From Cyanophora paradoxa (lineage: Eukaryota > Glaucocystophyceae > Cyanophorales > Cyanophoraceae): a stretch of DNA of 64,000 nt. The notes beneath the pieces are model-generated. The model was not told the DNA's origin. It saw only the letters and a program-made list of their open reading frames with translations, and did no database searches. Where the stretch lies: NCBI GenBank assembly GCA_004431415.1, contig QPMI01000494.1, positions 585,766-649,765 of the forward strand, read 5' to 3'. Shown piece by piece: positions 42,385-54,083 of the stretch. Within the stretch, counting starts at the first letter, position 1; each line of letters starts with the position of its first letter. The position numbers were made by a program, and so were the translations under genes.

Positions 42385-42586
42385 GGTGCGCCCCGCCCCG
42401 CCCACCCCGCCCCGCCCCGCCCCGCCCCGCCCCCCATCCCCCGCCAGCCCCTCCCCGCCCCGCCCCGCCCCGCCCCGCCCCGCCCCCCACCCCCGCCAGC
42501 CCCTCCCCGCCCCGCCCCGCCCCGCCCCGCCCCCCACCCCCCGCACGCCCCGCCCCGCCCCGCCCCGCCCCGCCCCGCCCCGCCTG
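42385..42586. repeat. (CCCCG)n pentanucleotide array
   Basis: About 200 bp of CCCCG/CCCCGCC units are interrupted by CCCCCACCCCCGCCAGCCCC spacers that themselves repeat. This forms a higher-order array between two convergent genes. The same pentamer is seen near 8144, 35522, 60108 and 61211. Confidence 0.9.
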
Positions 42587-42587
42587 G

Positions 42588-43313
42588 CTATATGCTCCCC
42601 GTACTGTGTGCATCATCATAGAAAAGGTGGAGCTTCTCGCGGGCAGAAAGTTCGAGGAAGAGAGGGGAGGAGCAAACTACTATATTGGAGGGGACCCAGC
42701 CGTACTTGCCCCGCGCGGTAAAGAGGGTAACGGGGGTGTAGGGCGGGGCTCTAAACAATCTGCGGCGGCGAACTGGGGCTGCGCCGGCGGCCCCGCGCGC
42801 GACTTCCTGCTCCGCCTCGCGGTCCGCCGCGAGAGCCCGCTCGTCGCCCTCCAAGTAGAACTCGTCGCGCCGCGCGATCACCTCGCACCTGTCCCCGTTG
42901 CTGTCGAAGATGAAGATCTGCGTGTGCTCGACGCCGCGGGCCAGGTCCAGCTCGCCCGCGTCGTTCTTCGGGAAGAGCTCCCGCGGACGCGCTTTGAACC
43001 TCTTCAGGAACGAGGGCGCCTTCCCCTTCCCGTCCTTAGCGATCGTCCGCACCATCGGCGCGTCGAAGTAATCGCTGGGCTGCGGGCGCGGCTTCTGCGG
43101 CTGTGGCACTGCGACGCGAAGAGGGTACGGCTGCGGCCAGAACACGAGCGTCCGCACACCCCAGGGAGTGTGGAACAACACGGGCAGCGGGGGCATCTGC
43201 ACTGGCACAACCGCAAACTGCTGCTCCTGCTGCGCTAGCTCTAGCTGCTGCGACTGAGGCTGCAAGAAACCGGACGGCACGTCGATGCTGTAGCTGACGA
43301 TGGCGCCCGCCAT
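42588..43313 (-). CDS. Unrecognised 241-residue protein
   Basis: I do not recognise this family. The start at 43313 reads MAGAIVSYSIDVPSGFLQPQ. The N-terminal third is Gln/Pro-rich (QQLELAQQEQQFAVVPVQMP). The middle has well-formed hydrophobic and charged blocks: FKARPRELFPKNDAGELDLA, HTQIFIFDSNGDRCEVIARR, DEFYLEGDERALAADREAEQ. The ORF continues uninterrupted to 42588, but a GTCGCG donor and CCGCCGCAG acceptor near 42760-42810 could instead end the protein soon after EAEQE. The composition of the middle block is convincingly protein-like. The gene sits 2.3 kb from its nearest clear right neighbour, in a repeat-rich zone. Confidence 0.5.
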   Translation of the reverse strand: MAGAIVSYSIDVPSGFLQPQSQQLELAQQEQQFAVVPVQMPPLPVLFHTPWGVRTLVFWPQPYPLRVAVPQPQKPRPQPSDYFDAPMVRTIAKDGKGKAPSFLKRFKARPRELFPKNDAGELDLARGVEHTQIFIFDSNGDRCEVIARRDEFYLEGDERALAADREAEQEVARGAAGAAPVRRRRLFRAPPYTPVTLFTARGKYGWVPSNIVVCSSPLFLELSAREKLHLFYDDAHSTGSI

Positions 43314-43777
43314 TGCGCGGGAAGGGAGGGGAGGAAGTGTGCTGACGCCTGCGCCGAACGATCCAGACCTACCTAGCAACGACTACTCGAGCCGACTTGA
43401 AGCCGCCCATACAACGCATTCTTTCCTTGTTTCAAACTTTATGTTAAGGACATATGTATATCTATCAAGAGCAGAATATATATACTCTAGTTGAAAATCG
43501 TTGGTATATTTGGGGGGCCCTATATCGTGACTCAACGTTGTTACACCGAACGGTCGCGCTTTTTTCCGCGACCTGTGAAAGCGGGCACCTGGCAACACTA
43601 ATCTGACTCGAAACCGGGCACCGGGCGGCCATTGGTCGAAGGCTCCGGTGAGTCGAGTCAATCAACTTGGCTCGGAAAAAGGTTTGTATGGCGGAAATCG
43701 CGCCATAGAGCCATAACTCGTAGCGAGTTCCGGCCCAGATCTACTAGGCTAGAGTCCCGGCCCCCGGGACAACAACA

Positions 43778-43930
43778 ACTTTCGATTTGTGTCGAAATCT
43801 ACTAGTAGTGTAAAACTATATCCTGCATTGTATCTTGTACCCTTCTGGCAGCTTCTGCCAGTTCCGAACTATCGGAAGTTCCTGTTTTTTGTTTTTCTGT
43901 TTGTTTTTGCAGTTCCGAACTCCATCGCTG
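43778..43930. repeat. Dispersed repeat, copy 1 of 2
   Basis: It begins AACTTTCGAT, contains GTCGAAATCT, TTGCATTGT-like and TTCTGCCAGTTCCGAA words, then TTTTTCTGTTTGTTTTTGCA, and ends TCATCGCTG-like. The same order of words occurs at 44381-44546. Confidence 0.8.
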
Positions 43931-44020
43931 AATCGGTGAGTCGGTGATCATGACACACGAATCGTGACTCACACTGTCTCACAGTGATCATGATTCATGA
44001 CTAGAACTGTAAACGTACAA

Positions 44021-44310
44021 ATATCCGCCAGCGTTTAATTTTGACTATATTCACTATATTCACCAGACCCTCGCGCTGGCGAATATTTGACGCTGGCTTA
44101 TCTAGTCGGAGAGATAAATTGGGCGATGTGAAACTCCTAGTAGTTGTTGTTGTGTGCTAATGCAAATCCTTCCGAATATTTGACGCTGGCGAATTGAGCT
44201 TTTGTATGGAGAGTGGGGTACGAGCGGCTGACTCGTCTATTACGAAGCCTTTAATTTGAAGACGCTGGCGGATTAATTTTCGCCAGGATATCCGGGTTTT
44301 GGCGAATTAA
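44021..44310. repeat. Foldback repeat with GCTGGCGAAT/ATCCGCCAGC words
   Basis: ATCCGCCAGCGTTTAATTTT at the left is mirrored by GACGCTGGCGGATTAATTTT at the right (44261). The interior carries additional GCTGGCGAATATTTGACGCT copies. It is palindromic overall and carries no ORF. Confidence 0.65.
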
Positions 44311-44380
44311 AGTGCCGGCGGAAATTCGTACGTTTTCAGTATATATCATAGATTCATAGTATAATAGTACATACTATAAA

Positions 44381-44546
44381 AACTTTCGATCGCGATTTAT
44401 GTCGAAATCTTGTGTAAACTTGAAAACTATTTCTTGCATTGTGTTTTGTACCCGGTGAGTCGGCGGTGACCCTTCTGCCAGTTCCGAAGTTCCTGTAATT
44501 GTTTTTGTTTTTCTGTTTGTTTTTGCAGTTCCGAACTTCATCGCTG
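44381..44546. repeat. Dispersed repeat, copy 2 of 2
   Basis: Direct copy of the 43778-43930 repeat with indels, including an identical TTTTTCTGTTTGTTTTTGCA block and a GTTCCGAACTTCATCGCTG end. It is followed immediately by the inverted relative of the 2946-3024 repeat. Confidence 0.8.
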
Positions 44547-44579
44547 CATACACCGCTACCCGGCTGAACTTCATCGCTG

Positions 44580-44691
44580 CATACAAAAGCCCTGCGAAGA
44601 CCGACCTACTAATTATAAAGATTCTAGCTGCACGGTCTGCACGGTACTGCACCTGCTAAAGTGTCGGTTTTGGCGAACTACTAATTTTTTT
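44580..44691. repeat. Dispersed repeat, inverted relative of 2946-3024
   Basis: Contains CCCTGCGAAGACCGACCTAC, CTGCTAAAGTG and GTTTTGGCGAACTACTAATT, the reverse complement of the word order seen at 2946-3024. A CTAGTTCTACAGTA word lies just downstream of both. Confidence 0.65.
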
Positions 44692-45085
44692 CCTGTACTA
44701 AATTAACTAGTTCTACAGTACTGCGGTAGTTCGGCGGCGCCGGCCGCGGGGCGCCGCCGCGCCGGGGCCCGCAGCCGCCGGGCCGGGCCTTCCGGCCTCA
44801 TTGCAGCAGTGCCGCCCCAACCGTGCACCGGTACCGTGCCACGGTGGTCCGTGGCACGCGGCGCCGGCGGTGTACATGTGGCAGTGTGGCACTGTGTGGG
44901 ACCGTCGAACTGTGCGGCACAGACTCACTGCAGCTGTCACACTGACTTCAAGGCTTACAAGTTACAACCGTGTACATTTGTCATGTGGGCAGTGGGCACT
45001 GGGCTGCTGGGCACTGGCCCCCTACATGTGGCACGAAATTTCCGCGTCGATAATTACCGCGTTTTAGAGCCCGGACCCAAGGTGG

Positions 45086-45280
45086 GCAAAATACCGCGGT
45101 ACCAAATTACCGCGTTATATATATAAAAGTTTGAGGCTTGTTGCCACTTGTATGGGGTGGTAATTTTGGGCGGGTACTGTATGGGGCGACTTCGCAGCAG
45201 GTTATTACCGCGGAACCAAATTTGCAAATTACCGCGTTAATGCAAGATTTTGGCGCGGAAATTTGGTACCGCGGTAATTA
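45086..45280. repeat. Foldback repeat with ACCGCGGTACCAAATTACCGCG arms
   Basis: The left arm at 45086-45114 (ATACCGCGGTACCAAATTAC then CGCG) is mirrored by the right arm at 45253-45280 (GCGCGGAAATTTGGTACCGC then GGTAATTA). Extra TTACCGCG words lie between. A MITE-like structure without an ORF. Confidence 0.65.
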
Positions 45281-45658
45281 AGTGAGCGCGGTATTATATT
45301 GCCACACGGAACTTGTGACGGAAGTTAGGGCCGACTATCATAGTCACTGAGTATCGACCGTGCGACCTCGGAGACTCGGAGCTGTCATCAGCGTCATGTC
45401 GCCGACTCGCTGCGTCACGGCGTGTGAGTCGGTAGTACTCGGTACTGCTGGTACTACGGTAGCACTACACATCGTATCATATATAGCGCTAGCGAGAGCA
45501 CGCGTACCGTAGTACGCAGCCCGAGGCGACTGCGTGTACAGTAACGTCGATAACCGCGTCGGACTCGGGAGCGCGCAGCTGCTAGCTGGCAGGTGGGCCT
45601 TAGGTGGGAGCACATTCTATAGCTGCGTGCTATTCTGCGGCTGCAGCGGCTGCAGGAA

Positions 45659-48600
45659 ATGGCTGTCCCGGAGACGTCTCCCGCTGAAAGGCGTGGGCGA
45701 CTGCGGCTGCGCAATCGGAGCGGCTGCACATACCCCAAAGTGGCCGTCCTCGCGCTTCTCGCGGGCGTCTTCACCGTCGCGAGCGCTGCAGCTGGGAGCT
45801 GGCTCGGCCTGACTAAGAGTACTAGTGGTGCGTTTTTGACTTTCGAAGCGGTCCTTGTTGGAATCCCTTGTTGACGGAGTTCGAAACGCAGCAATGTATG
45901 TCGAGACAACTGTGTCCGACCTAACGACTTATTACAGCCATGTGCAAATGCCCGGTACGATTCCCTTGAAGCTCCCGATGACGTTCGAATTCAACATAAA
46001 GGTACGCGCGCGCCTGCCACTTGCATCCCTGATTTGCCGATGACTTTGCCGCCCTTTTGCTATTCTTACACTGGATCTCCCCTCCCGCAATGCCCTGGCG
46101 CCGCGGTCGACAGGTTGCGGAGCTGCAGGCCGACTACGCGCGCGTCTTCGAATTCTGGAGGACGGCCGCGGACACCATTGTGCGTAGTGCCGCGGCTGGA
46201 TTGATTAAATTACACGCTCGCGATCGCGAGCAGCCGCGTCACAAACAAACTGACTCGAATTCGAACCCGGTGACCTGACAGATGCTGCACTTCAGAAAGG
46301 GTACCAAGGCCGGCACCTACTATTTTCAATTCCGGGTCGGCCATGGGAACTCTGCTGGCAGACCCGTGGATCTCTTCAAGGACGAGCTCGTGGTGGGCGA
46401 CTGGTACCATGTCGGTAAGCTTGAGCTTCCAATTGCGCTTTAATTTGCGGGAACCGCGCGCGCGGCGAGCCTGAGAACGCCGTCGCTGACGTTCGCGATC
46501 GTCGCTCTTTCGCAGTCTTCAGCTTCGCCGCGAATTCGGATGTTACTTCGTACCTCAACGGCGTGAGCAAGACGGCATCTCAGAGTTTCTCGTATGTCGG
46601 GGGAGCGAATGACCCTTATCCGGCGATCACCACCGGCACCTGGATCAATCTCGTCGACGGCGCCCGTGCGAACATGTACCTCTTCAGATCGGCCGTCGCT
46701 AGCGATCCGTGCGTTTAATTCACATCTTGGCCGTCCCTCGGCCGTTCTCAGTCTAATCGATATCGGCATCAGGAAACCTCGCGGCGTGTATCTCGGCGGC
46801 TTCCGAATCTGGAAGTCGGTGCTATCCCAGACCGACGTCTCTACCCTGTACAACGGGGTGAACGAGGTCGCCGGCGACCTACTAGTGTATTACAAGTTTG
46901 ACCAAGCCGGGCCAGCCCCGTACAACCGGCCCAGTCGCTTCGACGATTATTCGGTGCCCACGGCCGTTCGATTTGTCAATTATTTGCCGATATATATAAA
47001 ATTAAAGCTTGCGTCATTTTGAAAATGATAGTGCGTCCTCTGCTAATTGGATGCCTGTGGAAACAGGGCAACGGGTACAACACCACGCTCATAGATGGCG
47101 ACGTTCAGTCTAGACAATTCAGCGCGCTCCCGCCCCTCAGCCGCGACTCGGGTACGAACTGCGAATTAATATTATAGTTTTTGAAGAAGAAGAGAGCATG
47201 TGCAAGCTTGACTTTTCTTTTCTCTGCACGTGATCAGCTGCCTACTTTGGCACCACCGGCGGCTTGGATGGGCCGCGGTCGATCACTGCGGTCTCGACGT
47301 ACCTTGGTGTGCCTTTGACGATCGAATTCAATTTGAAAATGGACCAGCTTCAAGGGTCGGCGACTCAACAGGAAGCCAGGTCCGAGTGCACGGGAAAACC
47401 ACCATGGCCATGCCATGAGCTAACCGTAAACGGCGAACAATCTATTCTTACTCGGATTTCGTACCATCGATCGCATTTGGATCAACAGCATTATCAACTT
47501 CAGTGCGATTTGTTTTTTGAAAATCGTCCCGATGTGTGCCACATTAAAACAAATTGAAACCAAAACAAGGCGAAACTTTAAGCCGCTCGAATTCTGTAAT
47601 AGTATTATGCAAGTACATTTTATCTACGCGAGCGCATTGTGATCGTGCGTATTCGGCGCAGTTACAAATGAGGGGGCTGGCACGAATTCTGAGGTGGTGA
47701 GCATTACTGTGAAATGTGCTAGAATATTCGATTGACTCGGCTAAAATGCAGGCGTTGTCAACCAAGTTCGACACAACAGGAAACGGCGCGTACACAGATA
47801 GATTAGCATTCTCTATACGCACGGCGTTGAAAACCGCTCAAACTTGCCACTCTCTGTAGCTCTCGTACTTCAGGTCCGCGACGTCTCTACAGCCTCTACT
47901 CCGATCTACCTGTTTCGGCCATCGGACGTCGGCATCCTGAAGGTGCCCGTTTTTAGGCATATGCATGGATCCGGAGTTGTAACACAGTGGCTTATGTTTG
48001 ACACCGATATCTAATATCGCAGGTCGACACCTGGTACGGTGGTCCCTCCAATTTCTAATTCGAGCATATCAGAAGTCGAGATCGATTCTGAACGAATTGT
48101 TTAGGTATCACGTGGTCATCGCGATCGGCAGTGACAACAGTGTTTATTCTTATCTAAATGGCGTATCTTTCGCTCCAAGCGCTGCAAAGCTTTCCGTGAC
48201 TCCGAAGACAATATGGCGCTACGCTAACTACATTGGCAAGTCCGAGACGGTCTGCCCAGATCGATATCACGCATACCAATGGTTTTTGCGATATGAAGCG
48301 ATATTTTCCGACGATTGACACGCACGACCGAGCAGCGTGCGCACTTGACTGGAGCATACCTGGGCGGCCTGCGCATTTGGAACACGCTCTTGGGCCCGGG
48401 CGAGGTGCAGATCCTGAACACGTCTTCGGTGGCCAACCCGGCTCACATGTACTACCGCTTTGACGAGCCTGCTGAGGTACGCGCGAGGTTTACATATGAG
48501 AGATGAATCTTGAGTCTGTTTGAATTAAACTTGTCTCACACGAATTAACTGAACAGAGCACGACGACTGTCAACTATGTACGCATGCTAATCTCCCCAAC

Positions 48601-51600
48601 CATTTCATTAGCGAGCTCTCCTGGCACATGACGCCTCGTCCTCCATGCAGGGTCATACACAAGGCACAGGCCCTGAAACTACTGAAGCCACCGGCACCTT
48701 GTCAGGGGACGTAAGTCTCATCAAAATACTCAGCCCGCAGTCCTGGCCCAGCCTCGGCACCGCAGACAGTGCGCATGCGCGCAACAGCACAAAATCCTCT
48801 CAAATTACTGCAACACGCGTTCGACTAATATTTTGCCTGATTTCCTTTCCAGCGCCATCGCTGTCATTCGGAACAACTGGAGCATATGCAATCAGCATTC
48901 CAGCTATCACATTCGATTCGACTGGTGCGCGACTCTGTACATGCGTCCTGCGCAACAAAGACTGCGGGGCTCGGACAAATCCAGTACTAGTAGTGATGCT
49001 GGTGCTCGGATCGCGCGCGCGCATGCGCAGTTACCATTGAGTTCAGGATGAAGCTGACCCAACAGCAAGACGATAACACGTGTATTTTCGGTGCGTGTGA
49101 ACGTTCGTGCCCCGGCCCCCGCCTGAACCAGCACTTGACTTTCGGCATCGTGCACGGGATGCAGAGTTCAGCACTCAGGGAAACGACCTTTTGGCTCTGT
49201 ATTTCGCGAAGGATGCTGGATCCACTTTGAATTATCTCAAGCTGAAGGTCTCCAACGGAAACTCAAGCTCGAGCAATGCCACTTCGGTAACCCGCGTGCT
49301 CTTCCGCGATCCTACCCAAGGAGGTCAGATCAATGTGCGTGAATCTTTTGCCTGAATTATGGCCCTTCACGCTTAGCTGTAACATCGAACGCTGCAGGTA
49401 AATGTTTGGTGCGCTTTGATAGTTTGAGATTCGATTAATACTGCGCTTGCATTCGCGAACTGACCCTTTTTAACGTTTCTGCTCTCGTGATCGCTGACCT
49501 TCACTTTTCGAAGGTACCACATCGGTAAGTCGGCTTGCAATATTGATGAAGCATCATCTTGCGCCCCGATATATAACGATGTGCTAGCGAAAGAACTTCG
49601 GAATGAACTGATTAAATGATTGCGCAGTAATTTCCCCGATTCAGAACGGCGTCCTTTATCATTACTTGAACAACCAAGTGGGGCTCGTGGCAGCCCCGAG
49701 CCCATTCACGCCGCCATTCGTTTCGAGAGCGTCGCGCAAAAGCAACTTCATCGTGCGCGATTCTGTTTAATTCCAGAATTTTAAGCTTGTCGCGTTAACG
49801 TTGTAGCGGCTAACCTTTCGTTCGACAGGGAAAGTCAAGCTTCGAAACGGTGCGAACTTTATATAATTACTATCGATAGTTAGTTAGGCGCACGACGAAG
49901 CCGATTATATCTAATTATGCGCGCTGCGCGCTTTTCAGACGCCTCCGATGAATGGAGTGATATTGGGTGGCTTCCGCCTGTGGAAGGGTTTCCTGCAGAC
50001 GTTCGATGTAAACAGCCTCTACACCGGCGGAAGCTTAGTGGGCGTCGTGCAGCTGTACTGCAAGTTTGACGACGACCCCACGGTGCGCCGTCGACTACCC
50101 CCGCATATATACGTAGAATACATGAGCACTAGTACCAAATTTGAGACTCACGGCAGGCAACAAAAATCACGGTGAAATTATCTCAATTCCAATTGCGCGA
50201 GAGCGCTCTAATAACGCTCTGAAAATCGGGAAAACGAGCAGGACTACAGCGGTCAGAACCTCCACGGCACTCGGGTCACTCTGGGGTCGACGTCCGGGTC
50301 CGGATCTCCCGGATCCGGATCCGGCGCTTCGAATTCAAGCGTCAGCGTGACACCAACTCCGATCGCGAACCCCGCCGGGTCTTCAAATACCAGCGGCGCT
50401 GTTGGCGGCTCAACCGCACCCACGCCGGCTCCGGCGCCCCTGTCCACTCCTGGAGCCACAGCTCCCGTTGCGCCCCCGACGGTCTCGGCCGGAAGCCCGC
50501 CCAGCGGCGGCTCTTGCACCGCCTCGCCCGCCACTGTCAAGGCTGTCATCGACAAGGTCACGGTCCGCGCGGCCAAACTTTTCGAGGAATGGGGCACATT
50601 CGACTATATGCACAATGCGCACGCGTGATCATAACTGTCTGACGCACAGGTGACTTGCACCGGTTGGGGCGCGAGCGCCTTCCCTCTCACGTGCGACATT
50701 ACCTAGAGCTCGAGCTTTACTTTCATCCTCGTCTAGATCTAAGACATCGATCGAATAGCGAACATAATACGAGAAGAATAACATATACAAAAACGTAGCG
50801 AACACGAAAACATATGCGAACATATGCATGTATACGTATCTAAAACTTCGCGACAGCTACACCGTGACCGGCACGGGCTACTCGAGCGACCTGGCGCGCG
50901 ACTCGCCCAACGCGACCTTCTTCTTCTTCTTCCCCTCTGTAAGCGCGCGGAATATAAAACTTAATTCACCGGGGCGTCAAAGATAATTTGCTTACACATG
51001 TACGTACGTTTCGGTAGAGCACGGGCGGGTCGAATTCGTCGTCGCTCACGGTCAAGGTCAAGGACCCGAACGGCCTCTCTACAAACTTCGCCATCCCCAA
51101 CGCGGTCACCGTCCTGCCCACCGTCGACCCGTCCAAAACCGCCGACGCCCAGTTTGACGTTCGCCTTCGCCCTCTGTGCATGTCAATTTGCAGCCTCTAT
51201 TAGTTTGCTGCTAAATTGTGTCCCGTTGACAGGAGATGCTCACCACCTTCAACACGCAAATGGCCGAAATTACTGCTGTATGCAATGGATACAAGTTTCC
51301 TTCGGTCCTTTCTCACTTATTGCGCTCTCGCTAGGACAACACGATCTCGTTCGGGGAGAAGATGGCCAAGATTCTCGCCAACATCGAGTCGCTCAAGGCG
51401 TACTACTCGAAGGCCACCGGCACGGCCCTTCGCCGCGCCCTGCGCCAGACGGCCGCCGACCAGCTCGCTAAGCTCTCGGGGGCCCTCAGCCTCGCGATGA
51501 CGGTGCTCTCAGCTTAAATTTTGAGAGATTTGCTTCACTTCTCAGCTAACAATTACAAATCGACGTGTGATTACTTGCAACATTAATTATATTGTAATTA

Positions 51601-53193
51601 TCGTTACGCTCCGCATTCGCAGACGGTCACGACGGAGGCGACCAAGGCTGGCGTCGACTTGAAGGACCCTGCCGTGAGCCCCTGCCGCCATTTAAACTCG
51701 CTCGCACAATTCAAACATCGCCTGTGTGCGAAGACGGCCGGCGCCCTCGTCAACTTCTTCTCGGCGATCGCTCCCGTGGCGACGAAGACCGGGGCCCTCT
51801 CGGTTCGTGATCGTCCCTTTTCGCATCTTTGAATTTGCCCGCTCAAGCTCATCTCAACGTTTAACTCTGGCGCGCGCAGGAAAGCGCAGCCCTTCAGGGC
51901 ACGCAGCTCCTCCTGAAGGTCATCAAGGAGAATCCGGTGCGCCTTTTGCGAGACCATCCAGCGTACATTTTATTGACGGCCTAACTGCTGTTATATTACT
52001 TTCACATCATCTGATTGATGTTTTTTCGTAATAAGAACCTCGCCAACACACCCGGAGTCGATGCTGCGGTGCGTTGAAACATACATAAACATCGAGTTGT
52101 CGTGCAAACGGATATTAACGCGCACGCGCCCGGCGACCGAGCAGGCCCTCCAGCAGAGCCTTGCCGGGCTTGTCGCCGCCCTTCCCCCCACCTCCTCCGC
52201 GGCGGCCAGCATCCGCCAGGAGACTCAGAAGGCTCTTGCCGATGTTTCCGCGAGGGTGAATCTTTTCCTGCAATGAATGAATAACTTGCGATGAATTTGC
52301 GGGCCTGACCTTCCCTCTTTCCTCAACTCTCGACACAGATCACGCTGAGCAGCAACAACACCGCCTGCGGCGATCAGAATCCCAACCGCGCCGCCGGCGA
52401 TGTGAGCCCCAGGAGCTTCAAGGTCTGCCCGGGCAGCAATTCTCGCGGCCTCAATTTCCGCCCAACGGGAGCGAGCCGCGATGCGTCGGTGCGACACGTT
52501 TTCGAGTATTACAATTACTCCCTTCGGTCTTGCGCGCTGCGTGCGCAGCCAAAATATATATAAAGCACCCGGTGTGGCCGAATTGTTATTTGAATGTACT
52601 GAGGCCCGTGATCGCCCCCAGGTCATCTTCCCTAGCAACAGCAACGCCGGCGGTGACTTCCACGCCTCCATCTCCGAGCTGGCGGCCTCCTTTGCCAAGG
52701 CCCCCGCCGGCTACCGATTCCTGTCCCCGATCCTCGAGGTCACCGCCGCGTCGCTGGCCGGGCAGCTCACGCAGTTCCCCGGCGGCATCCAGTTCGACAT
52801 CCCGGCCACTGGCTCCGTCGCCACGGGCCAGAGCGTCTCCCTCCGCTGGCTCGACACGGATGGCTCCTGGAAGACGGATGGCTGCAGCGCCGTGAGCCGG
52901 TCCAGCGCGGGCAGCGGGGCCTACTCCGCCACGTGCAACCACCTCACCGCGGTACGCGCCTTCCCGAGCCCTTCCATATCGCATGCATAAGCGCACAGCT
53001 TCGATTTCCATTTACGCCGCGATATGTAAACGCCCACCGGGACTGATCGTGACCGGCCTCGCAGTTCGCGCTCCTGGCCGACTCTTCGTCCATTGGCTCT
53101 CCCTTCGTTTCCGCGGGCGTCGAGCTCGCCTCGTCGGCCCTCATGGCGAGTCTCGTGGCTGCGGCGGCCCTCCTGTTGTCCCGCTTCCGTTAG
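45659..53193 (+). CDS. Secreted/surface protein: three LamG-like domains, REJ-like region, GPS motif, hydrophobic C-terminus
   Basis: The start at 45659 has a basic n-region, then YPKVAVLALLAGVFTVASAA, a signal peptide. Three concanavalin/LamG-type jellyroll modules follow. Each has a TFEFNIK/TIEFNLK/TIEFRMKL opening strand, a WYHV-type strand (VVGDWYHV; VDTWY joined to HVVIAIG), a SYLNGV-type turn, and a GVYLGGFRIWKSVL / GAYLGGLRIWNTLL / GVILGGFRLWKGFL strand ending YYKFD, YYRFD or YCKFD. A Pro/Ser/Thr/Gly-rich stalk spans about 50270-50530. Next come Cys-containing beta-sandwich pieces (VTGTGYSSDLARDS; SSSLTVKVKDPNGLSTNF) and a long helical region (about 51235-52270), as in REJ/GAIN-type ectodomains. 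A GPS-like motif follows: RWLDTDGSWKTDGCSAV, then ATCNHLTAFALLAD. The protein ends with a SALMASLVAAAALLLSRFR tail (stop 53191-53193), suggesting a GPI signal or a single TM. No polycystin channel follows. Likely a cell-surface recognition or sensory protein. Confidence 0.8.
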
Positions 53194-54083
53194 AGAGATT
53201 TTCGATTTTTCACATGTGATAGCTCTCGAGTCTTGCAGCTGCATCCATACGTACGCGTAACTTAGTTGTAGTAGTAGTGAACACGTGCGCATGCGCGCCC
53301 GCGGTCATCTGCATACGCGTAGTTGGATGCAATAAATGGACACAAAAAAAAATTCGAACATGCAGGAAATTCGAACATGCAACTGCGCCGAATATTAATG
53401 GGCGAAACATGCAAATGAGAACGTCACTCGCACGCGAACGGATCCCAGGGCCAGAAATTCGAATCGGCAGGTAAATCAAACGTGGTCGGGGGGGCCTGCG
53501 CCACCGGCCTGCCATCCCGCCCCCGGCCCGGCTGGGGGGGTCTGCGAATGCCCTGCTTGCACTCCGTACCCCTGAATGCGGGCAGCGGCCCTCCTCAAAA
53601 ACCCGCCATGCCCCTCTCCCGCAGACTGCAGATTCGCTGACTGCAGGAAAACGGTTTGAGCTGTTCGAATTTATCATACATACATTTGTTCAACAAGAAT
53701 GAATGGAAGGCTAGAGGAGGAATGAATGGAAGGAATGTAACAGAGATCGATATACGTATACGTTGCAGGAAATCGAATTTTGGTAGCAGGAATTTCAAAT
53801 AAATGGATACGGAGTGATCGATATCGATATCGGTGTCGGGCTGGCGCCGGCGCCTCCCCTCTTCCGGATCCGCGCGCGTGCTAATTTCAGGGCCTGGCTC
53901 AGGATTCCGAAGGGCTTCAATTCATCCGATGATCATTATATGAACTTCAGCTGATATCGATTATTTTGAGATTGAAAGGCGAAATACAACTACAAGCTTA
54001 AGATAAGAAGGAAGATTACATGCAATTTTAATGATTGATCATGAGCTCACGCTCACGGTTGCGGTGTAGCTCAAGAAAGCTAC
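53194..54083. other. Convergent intergenic region
   Basis: AT-richer sequence with AATTCGAACATGCA and GGAATGAATGGAAGG short repeats and an ATCGATATCGATATCG palindrome run near 53818-53833. No gene is recognised. Confidence 0.5.

Larger units (their letters stand above)
43314..45658. other. Repeat-dense intergenic region
   Basis: No gene is recognised. Composition shifts toward AT. It holds at least four repeat structures listed separately, plus multiple TACTACGGTA words (45452 and an inverted TACCGTAGTA near 45507). Confidence 0.6.

Noticed and set aside
42362-42721. Pro/Ala-rich plus-strand ORF over the CCCCG array
   Set aside because: It is simply translation of the pentanucleotide repeat.
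45659-53193. Full polycystin-1-like channel protein
   Set aside because: The coding frame stops at 53193 after one hydrophobic segment, and no PLAT or channel TM exons follow on the plus strand.
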